A stretch of 44,138 bases of DNA from Halomonas sp. GTDB lineage: Bacteria; Pseudomonadota; Gammaproteobacteria; Pseudomonadales; Halomonadaceae. The stretch covers positions 1-44,138 of the forward strand of contig NZ_REBQ01000157.1 of the NCBI RefSeq assembly GCF_007692655.1. The letters are read 5' to 3'. Positions 27,042 through 36,008 of the stretch are shown here, one piece after another; positions within the stretch are counted from its first letter, which is position 1, and every line of letters begins with the position of its first letter. Both the position numbers and the translations under genes were made by a program. The notes beneath the pieces were generated by a model, which was not told the origin of the DNA, searched no databases, and worked only from the letters and a program-made list of their open reading frames with translations.

Positions 27042-28128
27042 TTTCTGCGCAGGGCCCGCAGCCCTGCCAGTAGCCGTGCTTGAGCGAGCCAAAGCGGAGC
27101 TGCTGGATTACCAGGGCCGCGGTCTCTCTGTGATGGAAATGAGCCACCGCAGTGACGAATTTATCGCCATTGCCGAGCGTGCCGAAGCTGATTTTCGTCA
27201 TCTAATGGGCGTGCCTGATAACTACAAGGTATTGTTTTTGCAGGGTGGGGCAAGCCTCCAGTTTGCCATGCTACCGATGAACCTGTTGGGACAGGGTGGC
27301 AGTGCCAATTTTGTGCAAACCGGTATTTGGGGCAAGAAGGCGCTCAGCGAAGCCAAGCATCTTGGTTTTAATTGCCATATGGCTGCCAGCAGTGAGGCTA
27401 ATGGCCACGTGGCGGTGCCTGCGCAAGAAGAGCTTCAGGTCAGTAGTGATGCGGCCTACCTGCACTACACCTCCAACGAAACGATTGGTGGCCTGGAGTT
27501 TGACTATACGCCCCATGTGCAGCGTGCCGATGGCGCCAAGGTGCCATTGGTTTGTGATATGTCGTCGAATATTCTCTCTGGCCCCATCGACGTTAGCGAG
27601 TTCGGCGTGATTTATGCCGGGGCGCAGAAAAATATTGGCCCCGCGGGGTTAACGCTAGTGGTCGTGCGAGATGATCTGCTAGGCAAAGCACAGGCGGGTA
27701 TTCCTTCACTGTTTGATTACCAAATGCTGGCGGAAGCAGGCTCGATGGTGAATACCCCTCCCACCTATGCATGGTACCTGGCGGGGCTGGTCTTCCAGTG
27801 GTTAAAAGACGATGTCGGTGGGTTAGCGGCGATGGATGCTATCAATCAGCGTAAAGCCGACAAGCTTTACGCGGCGATTGATGCCAGTGAGTTTTATAGC
27901 AACCCGATTGCTAGGCACAATCGCTCGCGGATGAACGTGCCCTTTGTACTTGCTGACGCGGCGCTGGATAAGGCGTTTTTACAGCAGGCAAATGCAGCTG
28001 GTCTGTTGAATTTAAAAGGCCACCGCAGCGTTGGCGGCATGCGCGCCAGTCTATATAACGCCGTGCCAGAGTCCGCAGTTGATGCGCTGATCGCGTTCAT
28101 GGCCGATTTTGAACAAACAAGGGGCTAA
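27025..28128 (+). CDS. serC: phosphoserine aminotransferase
   Basis: The protein has 367 residues from ATG 27025, giving the family start [15 protein letters not shown]; the frame is open further upstream but only because it lies within gyrA. The PLP lysine is in [13 protein letters not shown], and other signatures are [13 protein letters not shown] and [11 protein letters not shown]. It makes 3-phosphoserine for serine synthesis and a related step of pyridoxal phosphate synthesis. It overlaps gyrA by 17 bases and precedes pheA by 5 bases, so it is probably translated by coupling. Confidence 0.98.
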   Translation: MTRHYNFCAGPAALPVAVLERAKAELLDYQGRGLSVMEMSHRSDEFIAIAERAEADFRHLMGVPDNYKVLFLQGGASLQFAMLPMNLLGQGGSANFVQTGIWGKKALSEAKHLGFNCHMAASSEANGHVAVPAQEELQVSSDAAYLHYTSNETIGGLEFDYTPHVQRADGAKVPLVCDMSSNILSGPIDVSEFGVIYAGAQKNIGPAGLTLVVVRDDLLGKAQAGIPSLFDYQMLAEAGSMVNTPPTYAWYLAGLVFQWLKDDVGGLAAMDAINQRKADKLYAAIDASEFYSNPIARHNRSRMNVPFVLADAALDKAFLQQANAAGLLNLKGHRSVGGMRASLYNAVPESAVDALIAFMADFEQTRG

Positions 28129-28133
28129 CGATT

Positions 28134-29225
28134 ATGTCCGACACGTCGATCAATCTGGATGAGCTGCGCCAGCGAATCGATCAGCTCGATAGCGATATTC
28201 TGAATCTCATTAGCGAGCGTGCCAGCTGTGCCCAGCAGGTGGCGCACGTTAAGCTGGCTGAAGACCAGGATGCGGTGTTCTATCGACCTGAGCGAGAAGC
28301 TCAGGTGCTGCGACGCATTATGGCGCTAAATAAAGGGCCCCTCGATTCAGAAGAGATGGCGCGGTTGTTTCGCGAAATCATGTCGGCGTGTTTGGCGCTA
28401 GAGCAGCCTGTGAAGGTGGCTTACTTAGGCCCTGAAGGTACCTTCACCCAGCAGGCGGCACTGAAGCATTTTGGTGAAAGCGCCGTTAGCATGCCGATGG
28501 CTGCCATTGACGAAGTATTTCGTGAAGTGGAAGCGGGCGCCGTGCATTACGGCGTGGTGCCGGTGGAAAATTCCACCGAAGGGGTGGTCAATCACACCCT
28601 TGATACCTTTATGGACTCCTCCATCAAAATTTGTGGTGAGGTGGTGCTGCGTATCCATCACCATCTGCTAGTGAGCGAGACTACCCGTCGCGACAAGGTC
28701 TCACGTATCTATTCTCACCCGCAGTCATTTGCCCAGTGTCGTAAATGGCTGGATGCCCATTTCCCCCACGCTGAGCGCGTGCCGGTCTCCTCCAATGCAG
28801 AAGCGGCAAAGTTGGTTAAGACCGAGTGGCACAGTGCAGCCATTGCGGGAGATATGGCAGCCAAGCTTTATGGCCTTGAGCATATTGCGGAAAAAATCGA
28901 AGATAGCCCCGACAACTCCACGCGGTTTTTGATTATTGGCAATCAGGATGTGCCCATGGCAGGAGAGGATAAAACCTCGATTGTGGTTGCCATGCGCAAC
29001 CAGCCGGGCACTCTGCATGCGTTACTGGAGCCGTTTCACCGCCATCAGATCGATTTAACCCGTCTTGAGACGCGGCCATCGCGTACCGGGGTATGGAATT
29101 ACGTCTTCTTTATCGATTTTAAGGGACACCGAGATGAGCCTCAGGTGGCCGCTGTGCTTGAGGAAGTGAGGCTTAGGGCGGCAGATTTGCGCGTGCTTGG
29201 CTCTTACCCCATAGGCGTGCTGTGA
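28134..29225 (+). CDS. pheA: bifunctional chorismate mutase / prephenate dehydratase (P-protein)
   Basis: The protein has 363 residues. The N-terminal AroQ chorismate mutase (~1-95) begins LDELRQRIDQLDSDILNLI. The prephenate dehydratase domain begins at VAYLGPEGTFTQQAA, with the catalytic Thr in NSTRFLIIG preceded by EDSPD. The C-terminal ACT domain contains RNQPGTLHALLEPF and LTRLETRPSR for phenylalanine feedback. It leads to phenylpyruvate. It ends overlapping the GTG of the next gene by 3 bases. The hisC-type aminotransferase found next in pseudomonads is missing here. Confidence 0.98.
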   Translation: MSDTSINLDELRQRIDQLDSDILNLISERASCAQQVAHVKLAEDQDAVFYRPEREAQVLRRIMALNKGPLDSEEMARLFREIMSACLALEQPVKVAYLGPEGTFTQQAALKHFGESAVSMPMAAIDEVFREVEAGAVHYGVVPVENSTEGVVNHTLDTFMDSSIKICGEVVLRIHHHLLVSETTRRDKVSRIYSHPQSFAQCRKWLDAHFPHAERVPVSSNAEAAKLVKTEWHSAAIAGDMAAKLYGLEHIAEKIEDSPDNSTRFLIIGNQDVPMAGEDKTSIVVAMRNQPGTLHALLEPFHRHQIDLTRLETRPSRTGVWNYVFFIDFKGHRDEPQVAAVLEEVRLRAADLRVLGSYPIGVL

Positions 29226-31510
29226 CGTTAATGGCAGCGGAAAGCGTTAATAAATCGCCATGTCATGAAGCGCGGCTATTGATTGTGGGGCTGGGGTTGA
29301 TTGGGGGCTCGCTGGCGGCGGCGCTGCGGGCTTCGGGGTTTCAAGGGCGGATTGTGGCCTGCGACCCTGATGAGGGTGAGATTGCCCGCGGTATCGAGAT
29401 GGGGTTGGTCGACTCAGGCGGAACTAAGCTTGCTGAACAGCTTAGCGACGTGACGCTGGTGGTATTGGCAGTGCCGGTACTTGCCATGGAAAGCGTAATG
29501 TTGGCACTGGCCGATGCATTGCCTCACGCATCCCGCGATGTCGTTATCACCGATGTAGGCAGCACGAAAGCCACAATCCGTGCCTGTGCCCAGCGTGTAT
29601 TTGGTCATGTGCCCACTAATATGGTGCTAGGCCACCCCATTGCCGGTTCGGAAAAAAGCGGTGTCGCCGCCGCGAACCCGCGTCTTTATGTGAATCACAA
29701 GGTTATCTTGACGCCAGAGCCGAGCGTAGACCCTGCTGCGTTGCAGCGTGTGCGCAGTTTATGGCAAGCCTGTGGCGCTGAAGTGCTGGAAATGGACGTG
29801 GAGCGACATGATCAAGTATTGGCGCGTACCAGCCATTTACCGCACCTGTTAGCATTCTCACTGGTTGATACGCTGGCCCGCCAGGATGAGCGGCTGGATA
29901 TCTTCCGCTATGCGGCAGGCGGCTTTCGTGATTTTACCCGCATCGCCGGCAGCGACCCGGTGATGTGGCGGGATATTTTTATTGCTAATAAGCAGGCCGT
30001 ATTAGCATCGCTGGATGATTTTGAGGCGGGCCTTGAGCGCTTACGTCGCGCGGTTGAAAGCGGCGACAGCGATGCCATGATTGCCACCTTTGATCGGGCG
30101 AGTCATGCTCGGCACTATTTCGACTCTTTATTGAATAAAACCAGTTACCAGGCGGAATACCATATGCAACCACAAGGTAAGGTTACCTACCGTGTGCAGC
30201 CAGGCGGACAGGCGCAGGGGCGTTTACGCGTTCCAGGCGATAAATCCATGTCTCATCGCTCTATTATGCTGGGCGCCCTGGCCGAGGGAGTCACCGAAGT
30301 AAAAGGCTTTTTAGAAGGCGAAGATAGCCTGGCCACACTGCAGGCGTTCCGTGAAATGGGCGTGGCTATTGAAGGACCCCATCAAGGCCGTGTCACCATT
30401 CATGGCGTCGGCATGCACGGTCTAACTGCGCCTGCCGGACCACTCTATGTGGGTAACTCGGGCACCGCCATGCGGCTGTTTTCTGGGTTGCTAGCTGGCC
30501 AGGCGTTCGATAGTGAGCTTACCGGCGATGAGTCCCTGACCAAGCGCCCAATGGGGCGTGTGGCAGACCCCCTGCGTTTAATGGGGGCAACGATTGATAC
30601 CGCGGAGGGCGGGCGCCCACCGCTGAAAATTCGCGGCGGTGCCAAGCTTAAAGGTATCCATTACGATATGCCCATGGCCAGTGCCCAGGTGAAATCCTGT
30701 CTGCTGCTAGCAGGGCTGTATGCCGAAGGCGAAACACGGGTACGTGAGCCTGCGCCGACTCGTGATCATACGGAGCGCATGCTCAATGGGTTTGGCTATG
30801 CGGTCTCTCGTGAAGATGACACCTGCTGGCTCCAGGGAGGCGGCAAGCTGACCGCGGGGCCCATCGATGTGCCTTCGGACATCTCTTCGGCAACGTTCTT
30901 CCTGGTCGCTGCGGCGATTACCCCCGGTGCTGATATTACGCTTGAGCATGTGGGCATTAATCCAACCCGCATTGGGGTGATTAATATTCTTACCCTAATG
31001 GGTGCCGACTTAACCCTTGAGAATGAGCGCGAAGTGGGTGGCGAACCCGTGGCCGATATTCGTATTCGCTATGCACCCCTTAAAGGAATAGATATCCCTG
31101 AAGAGCAAGTGCCTTTGGCGATTGATGAATTCCCCGCGCTGTTTATCGCCGCCGCCAATGCCGAGGGTGTTACACGTCTCAGGGGCGCGGAGGAGCTGCG
31201 CGTTAAAGAATCCGACCGCATCCAGGCGATGGCGGATGGCTTGGTAGTGTTAGGCGTTAAGCATACTGTGGTTGAAGACGGCATAGATATTACTGGCAAC
31301 GGTGACTCACAAGCCGCCAGCTATGGTGGTGGGCGTATTGATAGTTTAGGCGATCATCGGATTGCCATGGCCTTTGCGATTGCTTCCCTGCGCGCTAGTG
31401 AAGAGATTGTGATTGATGATTGCGCCAATGTGGCAACCTCGTTTCCTGATTTCGTAGAATTAGCGACGCGGATTGGAATGAGCGTCAGCGTGGAGGGTGC
31501 GCATGAGTGA
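29222..31510 (+). CDS. aroA: prephenate dehydrogenase / EPSP synthase fusion (TyrA-AroA)
   Basis: The protein has 762 residues, starting at GTG 29222 (ATG 29231 is the alternative). Residues ~20-300 are an NAD-binding prephenate dehydrogenase: [14 protein letters not shown], then [12 protein letters not shown] and [11 protein letters not shown]. After a short linker the EPSP synthase begins near residue 325: [36 protein letters not shown] and later [16 protein letters not shown]. It therefore joins a shikimate step before chorismate with the tyrosine branch after it. The same fusion is known in pseudomonads. Its 3' end overlaps cmk by 8 bases. Confidence 0.97.
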   Translation: MTLMAAESVNKSPCHEARLLIVGLGLIGGSLAAALRASGFQGRIVACDPDEGEIARGIEMGLVDSGGTKLAEQLSDVTLVVLAVPVLAMESVMLALADALPHASRDVVITDVGSTKATIRACAQRVFGHVPTNMVLGHPIAGSEKSGVAAANPRLYVNHKVILTPEPSVDPAALQRVRSLWQACGAEVLEMDVERHDQVLARTSHLPHLLAFSLVDTLARQDERLDIFRYAAGGFRDFTRIAGSDPVMWRDIFIANKQAVLASLDDFEAGLERLRRAVESGDSDAMIATFDRASHARHYFDSLLNKTSYQAEYHMQPQGKVTYRVQPGGQAQGRLRVPGDKSMSHRSIMLGALAEGVTEVKGFLEGEDSLATLQAFREMGVAIEGPHQGRVTIHGVGMHGLTAPAGPLYVGNSGTAMRLFSGLLAGQAFDSELTGDESLTKRPMGRVADPLRLMGATIDTAEGGRPPLKIRGGAKLKGIHYDMPMASAQVKSCLLLAGLYAEGETRVREPAPTRDHTERMLNGFGYAVSREDDTCWLQGGGKLTAGPIDVPSDISSATFFLVAAAITPGADITLEHVGINPTRIGVINILTLMGADLTLENEREVGGEPVADIRIRYAPLKGIDIPEEQVPLAIDEFPALFIAAANAEGVTRLRGAEELRVKESDRIQAMADGLVVLGVKHTVVEDGIDITGNGDSQAASYGGGRIDSLGDHRIAMAFAIASLRASEEIVIDDCANVATSFPDFVELATRIGMSVSVEGAHE

Positions 31511-32201
31511 TCACGCGCTCTCCGTTCCGGTGCTGACTATTGATGGCCCTGGCGGTGCAGGTAAAGGCACTATCAGTAGCCTAGTGGCCGAGCGGTTAGG
31601 CTGGCATTTGTTGGATAGCGGGGCGCTTTACAGGCTCACCGCTCAAGCAGCGGTGAAGCATAGCGTTGCCCTCGATGATGAGTTGGCACTGGCGCGTTTA
31701 GCTGAGCAGTTAGATGTTGCTTTCCCGGTTGAAGATGGTCAGCCGCGCACCTTTCTTGAAGGCGAAGACGTCGGGCAGCAAATACGTACGGAGCAGGCTG
31801 GCGAGCGAGCTTCACAAGTCGCTGCACTGCCTGCGGTTCGCCAAGCCTTGCTGCAGCGACAGCGTGACTTTTCCAAAGCGCCGGGGCTAGTGGCCGATGG
31901 GCGTGATATGGGCACCGTGGTCTTTCCGGATGCACCACTAAAGATTTTTTTGACCGCTAGTGCTGATGAGCGGGCACGTCGGCGCTATCTACAGTTGCAG
32001 GAAGCCGGGGTGGATGCTAGTCTTTCGAGTCTTTTGAAGGAGATTCAGGCACGCGATGCACGCGATATGCAGCGCAGCGTGGCACCTCTCAAGCCGGCAG
32101 ATGATGCCATTACGCTTGATAGCACGCGCCTGAGCATACCGGAAGTGGTTGATCGGCTGACCGAACTGCTAGCTCAACGAGGGCTTGTAAGCGGCGTGTG
32201 A
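31503..32201 (+). CDS. cmk: cytidylate kinase
   Basis: The protein has 232 residues from ATG 31503, preceded by GGAGG; a GTG at 31497 is an alternative. The P-loop is [25 protein letters not shown] and [13 protein letters not shown] are family motifs, and [13 protein letters not shown] belongs to the lid. It phosphorylates CMP and dCMP. It overlaps aroA by 8 bases and lies 183 bases before rpsA, the conserved cmk-rpsA order. Confidence 0.98.
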   Translation: MSDHALSVPVLTIDGPGGAGKGTISSLVAERLGWHLLDSGALYRLTAQAAVKHSVALDDELALARLAEQLDVAFPVEDGQPRTFLEGEDVGQQIRTEQAGERASQVAALPAVRQALLQRQRDFSKAPGLVADGRDMGTVVFPDAPLKIFLTASADERARRRYLQLQEAGVDASLSSLLKEIQARDARDMQRSVAPLKPADDAITLDSTRLSIPEVVDRLTELLAQRGLVSGV

Positions 32202-32320
32202 TTCTCCCTTGCGGCGCTTTTGGATAGGTGTCACGACGTGGCAGGGCACTAAACTCACTTCGATGAGCCCGGTCAGGTCTAACCAGCGTTAACACCCCCA
32301 AAGGCTGAGTGACATTAGGC

Positions 32321-32375
32321 CCGCACTTGCTGGTGGTGCGGAGAAGGCATTTATGCCTCAACAACGTAATTACGT
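32321..32375 (+). promoter_or_regulatory. structured rpsA leader
   Basis: Three elements precede rpsA. Hairpin 1 is CCGCAC (32321-32326) with GTGCGG (32336-32341). Hairpin 2 is AGGCA (32345-32349) with TGCCT (32354-32358) and contains an ATG. A perfect palindrome, ACGTAATTACGT, spans 32364-32375. S1 represses its own translation in E. coli through leader hairpins, so a similar role is a fair inference; the details here differ. Confidence 0.5.
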
Positions 32376-32388
32376 AGGAACACCATGA
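32353..32388 (+). CDS. 11-residue upstream ORF overlapping rpsA start (candidate)
   Basis: ATG 32353 opens an 11-codon frame reading [11 protein letters not shown] and stopping at TGA 32386-32388, which overlaps the rpsA ATG as ATGA. It is preceded by GGAGAAGG with a 5-base spacer, a stronger ribosome binding site than that of rpsA itself (AGGA before CACC). This is the classic geometry for translational coupling. It is very short, so chance cannot be ruled out. Confidence 0.45.
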   Translation: MPQQRNYVGTP

Positions 32389-34067
32389 GCGAAAGCTTTG
32401 CTGAGCTGTTTGAACAGTCTCTTAACGACATCAACATGGAGCCAGGCGCAATTGTCGCGGCTCAGGTTGTCGACATTGACGGTGACTGGGTTACTGTCAA
32501 CGCTGGTCTGAAATCTGAAGGTCAGATCCCGGCGTCACAATTCCGCGATGAACACGGAAATCTGAACATCGCTATCGGTGACGACGTACACGTTGCACTG
32601 GAAGCTGTTGAAGATGGCTTTGGTGAAACTCGTCTGTCCCGTGAAAAAGCCAAGCGCGCTGAAGCTTGGAAGATTCTGGAAGCAGCCTTCGAGAAAGACG
32701 AAGTCATCAAGGGTGTTATCAACGGTAAGGTTAAAGGCGGCTTCACGGTCGAAGTTGACTCTATCCGTGCCTTCTTGCCAGGTTCGTTGGTTGATGTTCG
32801 TCCTGTTCGCGATACTGCGCACCTCGAAAACAAAGAGCTGGACTTTAAAGTCATTAAGCTCGATCCGAAGCGCAACAACGTTGTGGTATCACGTCGTGCG
32901 GTTCTGGAAGCAGAGAACAGTGCCGAGCGCGAAGCGCTACTGGCTACTCTGCAAGAAGGCCAGCAGATTAAAGGTATCGTTAAGAACCTGACAGACTACG
33001 GCGCTTTCGTAGACCTGGGTGGTGTTGACGGCCTGCTGCACATTACTGACATGGCGTGGAAGCGTATTAAGCATCCGTCCGAAATCGTTGCTGTTGGCGA
33101 CGAAATCAACGTCAAAGTTCTGAAATTTGACCGCGAGCGCAATCGCGTATCGCTGGGTCTTAAGCAGCTGGGCGAAGATCCTTGGGTCAACATTAAAGAG
33201 CGTTACCCAGAAGGCATGAAAGTACACGCGGTCGTCACTAATCTGACCGACTACGGTTGCTTTGCTGAACTGGAAGAGGGTGTTGAAGGCCTGGTTCACG
33301 TATCTGAAATGGACTGGACCAACAAAAACATCCATCCGTCTAAAGTCGTTCAAGTTGGCGACGACGTTGACGTTATGGTGTTGGACATCGACGAAGAGCG
33401 TCGTCGTATCTCTCTGGGTATTAAGCAGTGCACCGCTAACCCATGGGAAACGTTCAATACTGATTACAACAAGGGCGACCGCGTTTCGGGTACCATCAAG
33501 TCTATTACTGACTTCGGTATCTTTATCGGCCTTGAAGGTGGTATCGACGGTCTTGTTCACCTGTCTGATATTTCTTGGACTGATACTGGCGAAGAAGCCG
33601 TACGCAGCTTTAAGAAGGGCGACGAAGCTGAAGCCGTTATCTTGTCTATTGATCCAGAACGTGAGCGCATCTCGCTGGGTATCAAGCAGATGGATTCCGA
33701 TCCTGTTGCTGAATACCTGTCGGTCAATGACAAGGGCAGTATTGTTACTGGTCGCGTTGTTGAGGTTGATGCCAAAGAAGCCCAGGTTGAACTGGCAACT
33801 GACGTCATTGCTGTACTGAAAGCCTCTGAAATTAGTGCTGACCGCGTAGAAGACGCGCGCAATGTACTGAAAGAGGGTGACAGCGTTGAAGCTCGTATTG
33901 TCAGCGTTGATCGTAAGAGCCGCCAGATTAGTCTGTCGGTTAAAGCGAAAGACCAGGACGATACTCGTCAGAACCTGAAGAAACTGCGTGATCAAGAGCC
34001 AGAAGCAACTGGTGGTGGTCCAACCACTATCGGTGAGCTGATCAAGCAGCAAATGGGCCAAGACTAA
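32385..34067 (+). CDS. rpsA: 30S ribosomal protein S1
   Basis: The protein has 560 residues with six S1 (OB-fold) repeats. The first two bind the ribosome, and the later four share the [20 protein letters not shown] pattern (for example [19 protein letters not shown] and [19 protein letters not shown]) and bind RNA. Codon use looks highly optimised. ATG 32385 has a modest AGGA site and lies behind an 11-codon upstream frame. A strong terminator follows at 34093. The ihfB gene that often follows rpsA is not here. Confidence 0.99.
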   Translation: MSESFAELFEQSLNDINMEPGAIVAAQVVDIDGDWVTVNAGLKSEGQIPASQFRDEHGNLNIAIGDDVHVALEAVEDGFGETRLSREKAKRAEAWKILEAAFEKDEVIKGVINGKVKGGFTVEVDSIRAFLPGSLVDVRPVRDTAHLENKELDFKVIKLDPKRNNVVVSRRAVLEAENSAEREALLATLQEGQQIKGIVKNLTDYGAFVDLGGVDGLLHITDMAWKRIKHPSEIVAVGDEINVKVLKFDRERNRVSLGLKQLGEDPWVNIKERYPEGMKVHAVVTNLTDYGCFAELEEGVEGLVHVSEMDWTNKNIHPSKVVQVGDDVDVMVLDIDEERRRISLGIKQCTANPWETFNTDYNKGDRVSGTIKSITDFGIFIGLEGGIDGLVHLSDISWTDTGEEAVRSFKKGDEAEAVILSIDPERERISLGIKQMDSDPVAEYLSVNDKGSIVTGRVVEVDAKEAQVELATDVIAVLKASEISADRVEDARNVLKEGDSVEARIVSVDRKSRQISLSVKAKDQDDTRQNLKKLRDQEPEATGGGPTTIGELIKQQMGQD

Positions 34068-34092
34068 TAAGCTATTAGTTGTTGGTTTGTAG

Positions 34093-34120
34093 AAGCGCCG
34101 CCTTTATGGGCGGCGCTTTT
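34093..34120 (+). terminator. intrinsic terminator after rpsA
   Basis: A perfect 10-base stem, AAGCGCCGCC (34093-34102) and GGCGGCGCTT (34109-34118), has a 6-base loop and is followed by a T-rich tail (TTTTGTTT). It closes the gyrA-to-rpsA transcription block. Confidence 0.93.
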
Positions 34121-34241
34121 GTTTGGATAAGATGAATGTTCACTGCGTCTTTTGGTTATGATTCGTTCTGGTTAAAACTCGTTAAAGATCATTTTGAGTT
34201 TTAAAAAACGATTAGTAATTGAGTGAAAATCAACTAGACTG

Positions 34242-34270
34242 TTGTCAGTTAGCTCTTTTACAGGAATAAT
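34242..34270 (+). promoter_or_regulatory. sigma-70 promoter candidate for mvaT
   Basis: TTGTCA (34242-34247, one mismatch to TTGACA), a 17-base spacer and AATAAT (34265-34270, one mismatch to TATAAT). Initiation near 34277 would leave a ~105-base leader. If this promoter is the main one, the ATG of the upstream frame at 34269 would not be in the transcript. Confidence 0.6.
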
Positions 34271-34382
34271 GTCCCAGCATTCTGAACTAGTGGATGTTAA
34301 AGCTGTCTTGTCAGCATCCAAACCAGTTGAACCCCCTTCAGTTGGATCCCGTTCAGTTGGACAGATACTTAAGGAACCCTAA
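34269..34382 (+). CDS. 37-residue upstream ORF ending on the mvaT start codon (candidate)
   Basis: ATG 34269 opens a 37-codon frame ending at TAA 34380-34382, which shares one base with the mvaT ATG (TAATG). AGGA lies just 3 bases before the ATG, a short spacing. The second half has a 5-residue periodicity (PVEPP, SVGSR, SVGQI) produced by a 15-base tandem repeat, so the repeat keeps frame. In favour: exact coupling to mvaT. Against: a good -10 box overlaps its start codon. Confidence 0.35.
   Translation: MSQHSELVDVKAVLSASKPVEPPSVGSRSVGQILKEP
34324..34361 (+). repeat. 15-base tandem repeat upstream of mvaT
   Basis: CAGTTGAACCCCCTT (34324-34338), CAGTTGGATCCCGTT (34339-34353) and the start of a third copy, CAGTTGGA (34354-34361). 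The unit is a multiple of three and falls within the candidate upstream frame. Confidence 0.75.
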
Positions 34383-34756
34383 TGTCATTACTTAACGAAT
34401 ATATTCAAAAAGAACAGCAGTTAAAGCAGTTGCAAGAAGATCTGCAGCGCTTAGAAGGTGATCAGCGTCTCAAAAGTGAGTTGGAATTCAAGGCAAAACT
34501 TGAAGCACTCATGACTGAGTTTGATAAGCGTCCAAGCGATGTTATTGCATTGTTGGATCCTTCGGCTGATCAGCGTTCTGCTAAAACCACTGCTAGTGGT
34601 AATGCGCGTCGTAAGCGTCGCCTTAAAATTTACAAAAACCCCAAGACCGGTGAAGTCATTGAAACCCGTGGCGGTAACCATAAAGGCCTGCGTAGCTGGA
34701 AAGATGAGTATGGCGATGAGGCCGTCGAATCCTGGCTGGTACGCATGGAAGACTAA
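34382..34756 (+). CDS. mvaT: MvaT/MvaU-family H-NS-like silencer
   Basis: The protein has 124 residues. The N-terminal coiled coil for oligomerisation is MSLLNEYIQKEQQLKQLQED, then a linker with VIALLDPSADQ. The C-terminal DNA-binding domain is KIYKNPKTGEVIETRGGNHK followed by LRSWKDEYGDEAVESW, closely like MvaT of Pseudomonas. It binds AT-rich DNA and silences acquired genes. AAGGA gives a good ribosome binding site. It is followed by a strong terminator at 34769 and an AT-richer, gene-poor stretch. Confidence 0.95.
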   Translation: MSLLNEYIQKEQQLKQLQEDLQRLEGDQRLKSELEFKAKLEALMTEFDKRPSDVIALLDPSADQRSAKTTASGNARRKRRLKIYKNPKTGEVIETRGGNHKGLRSWKDEYGDEAVESWLVRMED

Positions 34757-34768
34757 GCAATATAACGG

Positions 34769-34800
34769 CCGGTATTTCTATTAAGAAATACCGGTTTTTT
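34769..34800 (+). terminator. intrinsic terminator after mvaT
   Basis: A perfect 11-base stem, CCGGTATTTCT (34769-34779) and AGAAATACCGG (34084-type partner at 34784-34794), has a 4-base ATTA loop and is followed by six T residues. Confidence 0.95.
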
Positions 34801-35005
34801 GTATTTTCTTGCCTAGGCTTGAAAGCTGTTGTCACCGCCCTAATAATAAAGCCTAAGGCTGTAAGCAGAGCCTCACTCCGTAAGCTTAGCCTGATACCGT
34901 TCGCTTCAAACAGCATATGCTGCTATTTGCCACGTGGGTCCTTATGGGTAAGTAAATCTGCTGTTGCAGCTATTTTGTGTGGCGGCTACGCTACGTGAAA
35001 GCTAT

Positions 35006-35050
35006 GTTAGTGATAAGCATGTTAGTGACAAGCATCCTAGCTGATAAGCT
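35006..35050 (+). repeat. three degenerate 15-base tandem repeats
   Basis: GTTAGTGATAAGCAT (35006-35020), GTTAGTGACAAGCAT (35021-35035) and the more divergent CCTAGCTGATAAGCT (35036-35050). The first two differ at one base. They lie in the gene-poor stretch and are not in an obvious reading frame. Confidence 0.6.
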
Positions 35051-35313
35051 TAGTCAGGCCTGAAGGCGTTGGCTGGCTTGCTGAGAGAGTAGTTAGACGC
35101 AAGCTGTGAGCATGCCAAGTATGCTGTTGTCGTTGATGGCACCATGGCGGGAATTAGTGTGCTACCCGCTGATGGTAGGGCCAGATGCGTAAAAAGAAAC
35201 GTGGTGCTACTACCCCCAACGCATCGTGTTTTGCGCTATATTTATCCGAGTAAAGAAACATATAGCGGTAGGCTAAATATCGTCCATTTTTTACGACAGA
35301 CGTCAGGTTGCAT

Positions 35314-35321
35314 GTTACAAC
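35314..35321 (-). promoter_or_regulatory. Ter-like core sequence (weak candidate)
   Basis: The minus strand reads GTTGTAAC, the invariant heart of E. coli Ter sites (ATGTTGTAACTAA), but flanks differ (GC before, ATG after). It is reported only because a Tus-like gene lies ~700 bases away. Eight matching bases can occur by chance. Confidence 0.2.
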
Positions 35322-35631
35322 GCAGCTGAACTGGCGCCGACATGAAAAGTAGAACAAAGTTACCTAGTAATATTAGTCATCACCTTAGCATTGTCTCTCT
35401 TTTGAGCTGCTTTACTCCGTTACTGTTTCAGAGCGTCAAGTTGATAGTTTGTGTTGGGATAAATGAGGCGTGGTAAACGCTCTTATCACCTTTGAGTGCT
35501 TAGCGGTGTTGTTTTGATGTCGTCATCAGGTGTGAAAGAAAGTTTGCTCGGCGGCTTTGTACGCTCTTGCATGGCTTTGCGACAAAAAAGCTACGTTCGA
35601 CCATTTCAAGCAGGGTGTAAATGAAACATCA

Positions 35632-35979
35632 ATGAAATATCAAAAGGTACAGAAGCAGTTAGACGAGCGTGAGAAACTGCGTAAATTCCGTGAACTGGAT
35701 GATGCTTTTGCGCAGGCGTTACGTCAATTAGATGATCCTGATAGCGATTTTGATATACCGACAGGGCCGCCGGTAAGATCACTTGCTGCGTTAGAAAAAG
35801 ACGATGCAGACGCTAAGCAGGAAGAGCAGCAGCACGTGCAGGATCACGTTTTTAAGCAGCGCTTTGATGCATTATTAAGCGAATATGATCTGGAGCATGT
35901 TGATCTTGCTGAGCTGATTGAGACATTCATTGCTTGTGGGCTATGGCAAATGGATGTTGTGCCCGGTAGCGAGCCTTAA
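35632..35979 (+). CDS. hypothetical protein, 115 aa, coiled-coil N-terminus
   Basis: The likely start is ATG 35632 (MKYQKVQKQLDEREKL); the frame extends to a TTG at 35557 but the extension looks unlike coding sequence. The ribosome binding site is poor. The N-terminal half is charged and probably coiled coil, the middle is acidic (DDPDSDFDIPTGP), and the C-terminal part is helical with one cysteine (HVFKQRFDALLSEYDL ... FIACGLWQMDV). I do not recognise the family. It is alone on its strand, convergent with the Tus-like gene 29 bases away. Confidence 0.6.
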   Translation: MKYQKVQKQLDEREKLRKFRELDDAFAQALRQLDDPDSDFDIPTGPPVRSLAALEKDDADAKQEEQQHVQDHVFKQRFDALLSEYDLEHVDLAELIETFIACGLWQMDVVPGSEP

Positions 35980-36008
35980 TAGCCGCTTTTGGGACATAAA
36001 CTGCCTAT

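Larger units (their letters stand above)
34801..35631. other. gene-poor intergenic stretch after mvaT
   Basis: About 830 bases hold no convincing gene. A 61-codon frame at 35144-35329 lacks a ribosome binding site and protein-like composition. Seen instead are degenerate repeats: GTAAGCAGAGCCT (34861-34873) and GTAAGCTTAGCCT (34880-34892), a three-copy 15-base repeat at 35006-35050, and a Ter-like core at 35314-35321. No tRNA-like or clear small-RNA structure was recognised, and no strong promoter was placed. Confidence 0.6.

Noticed and set aside
32937..34061. 374-codon reverse frame opposite rpsA
   Set aside because: It arises from the biased codon use of rpsA; its translation has no domain and mirrors the S1 repeats.
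35144..35329. 61-codon forward frame in the gene-poor stretch
   Set aside because: No ribosome binding site, arginine/cysteine-rich composition unlike neighbours, and an overlapping open frame on the other strand of similar length; chance is more likely.
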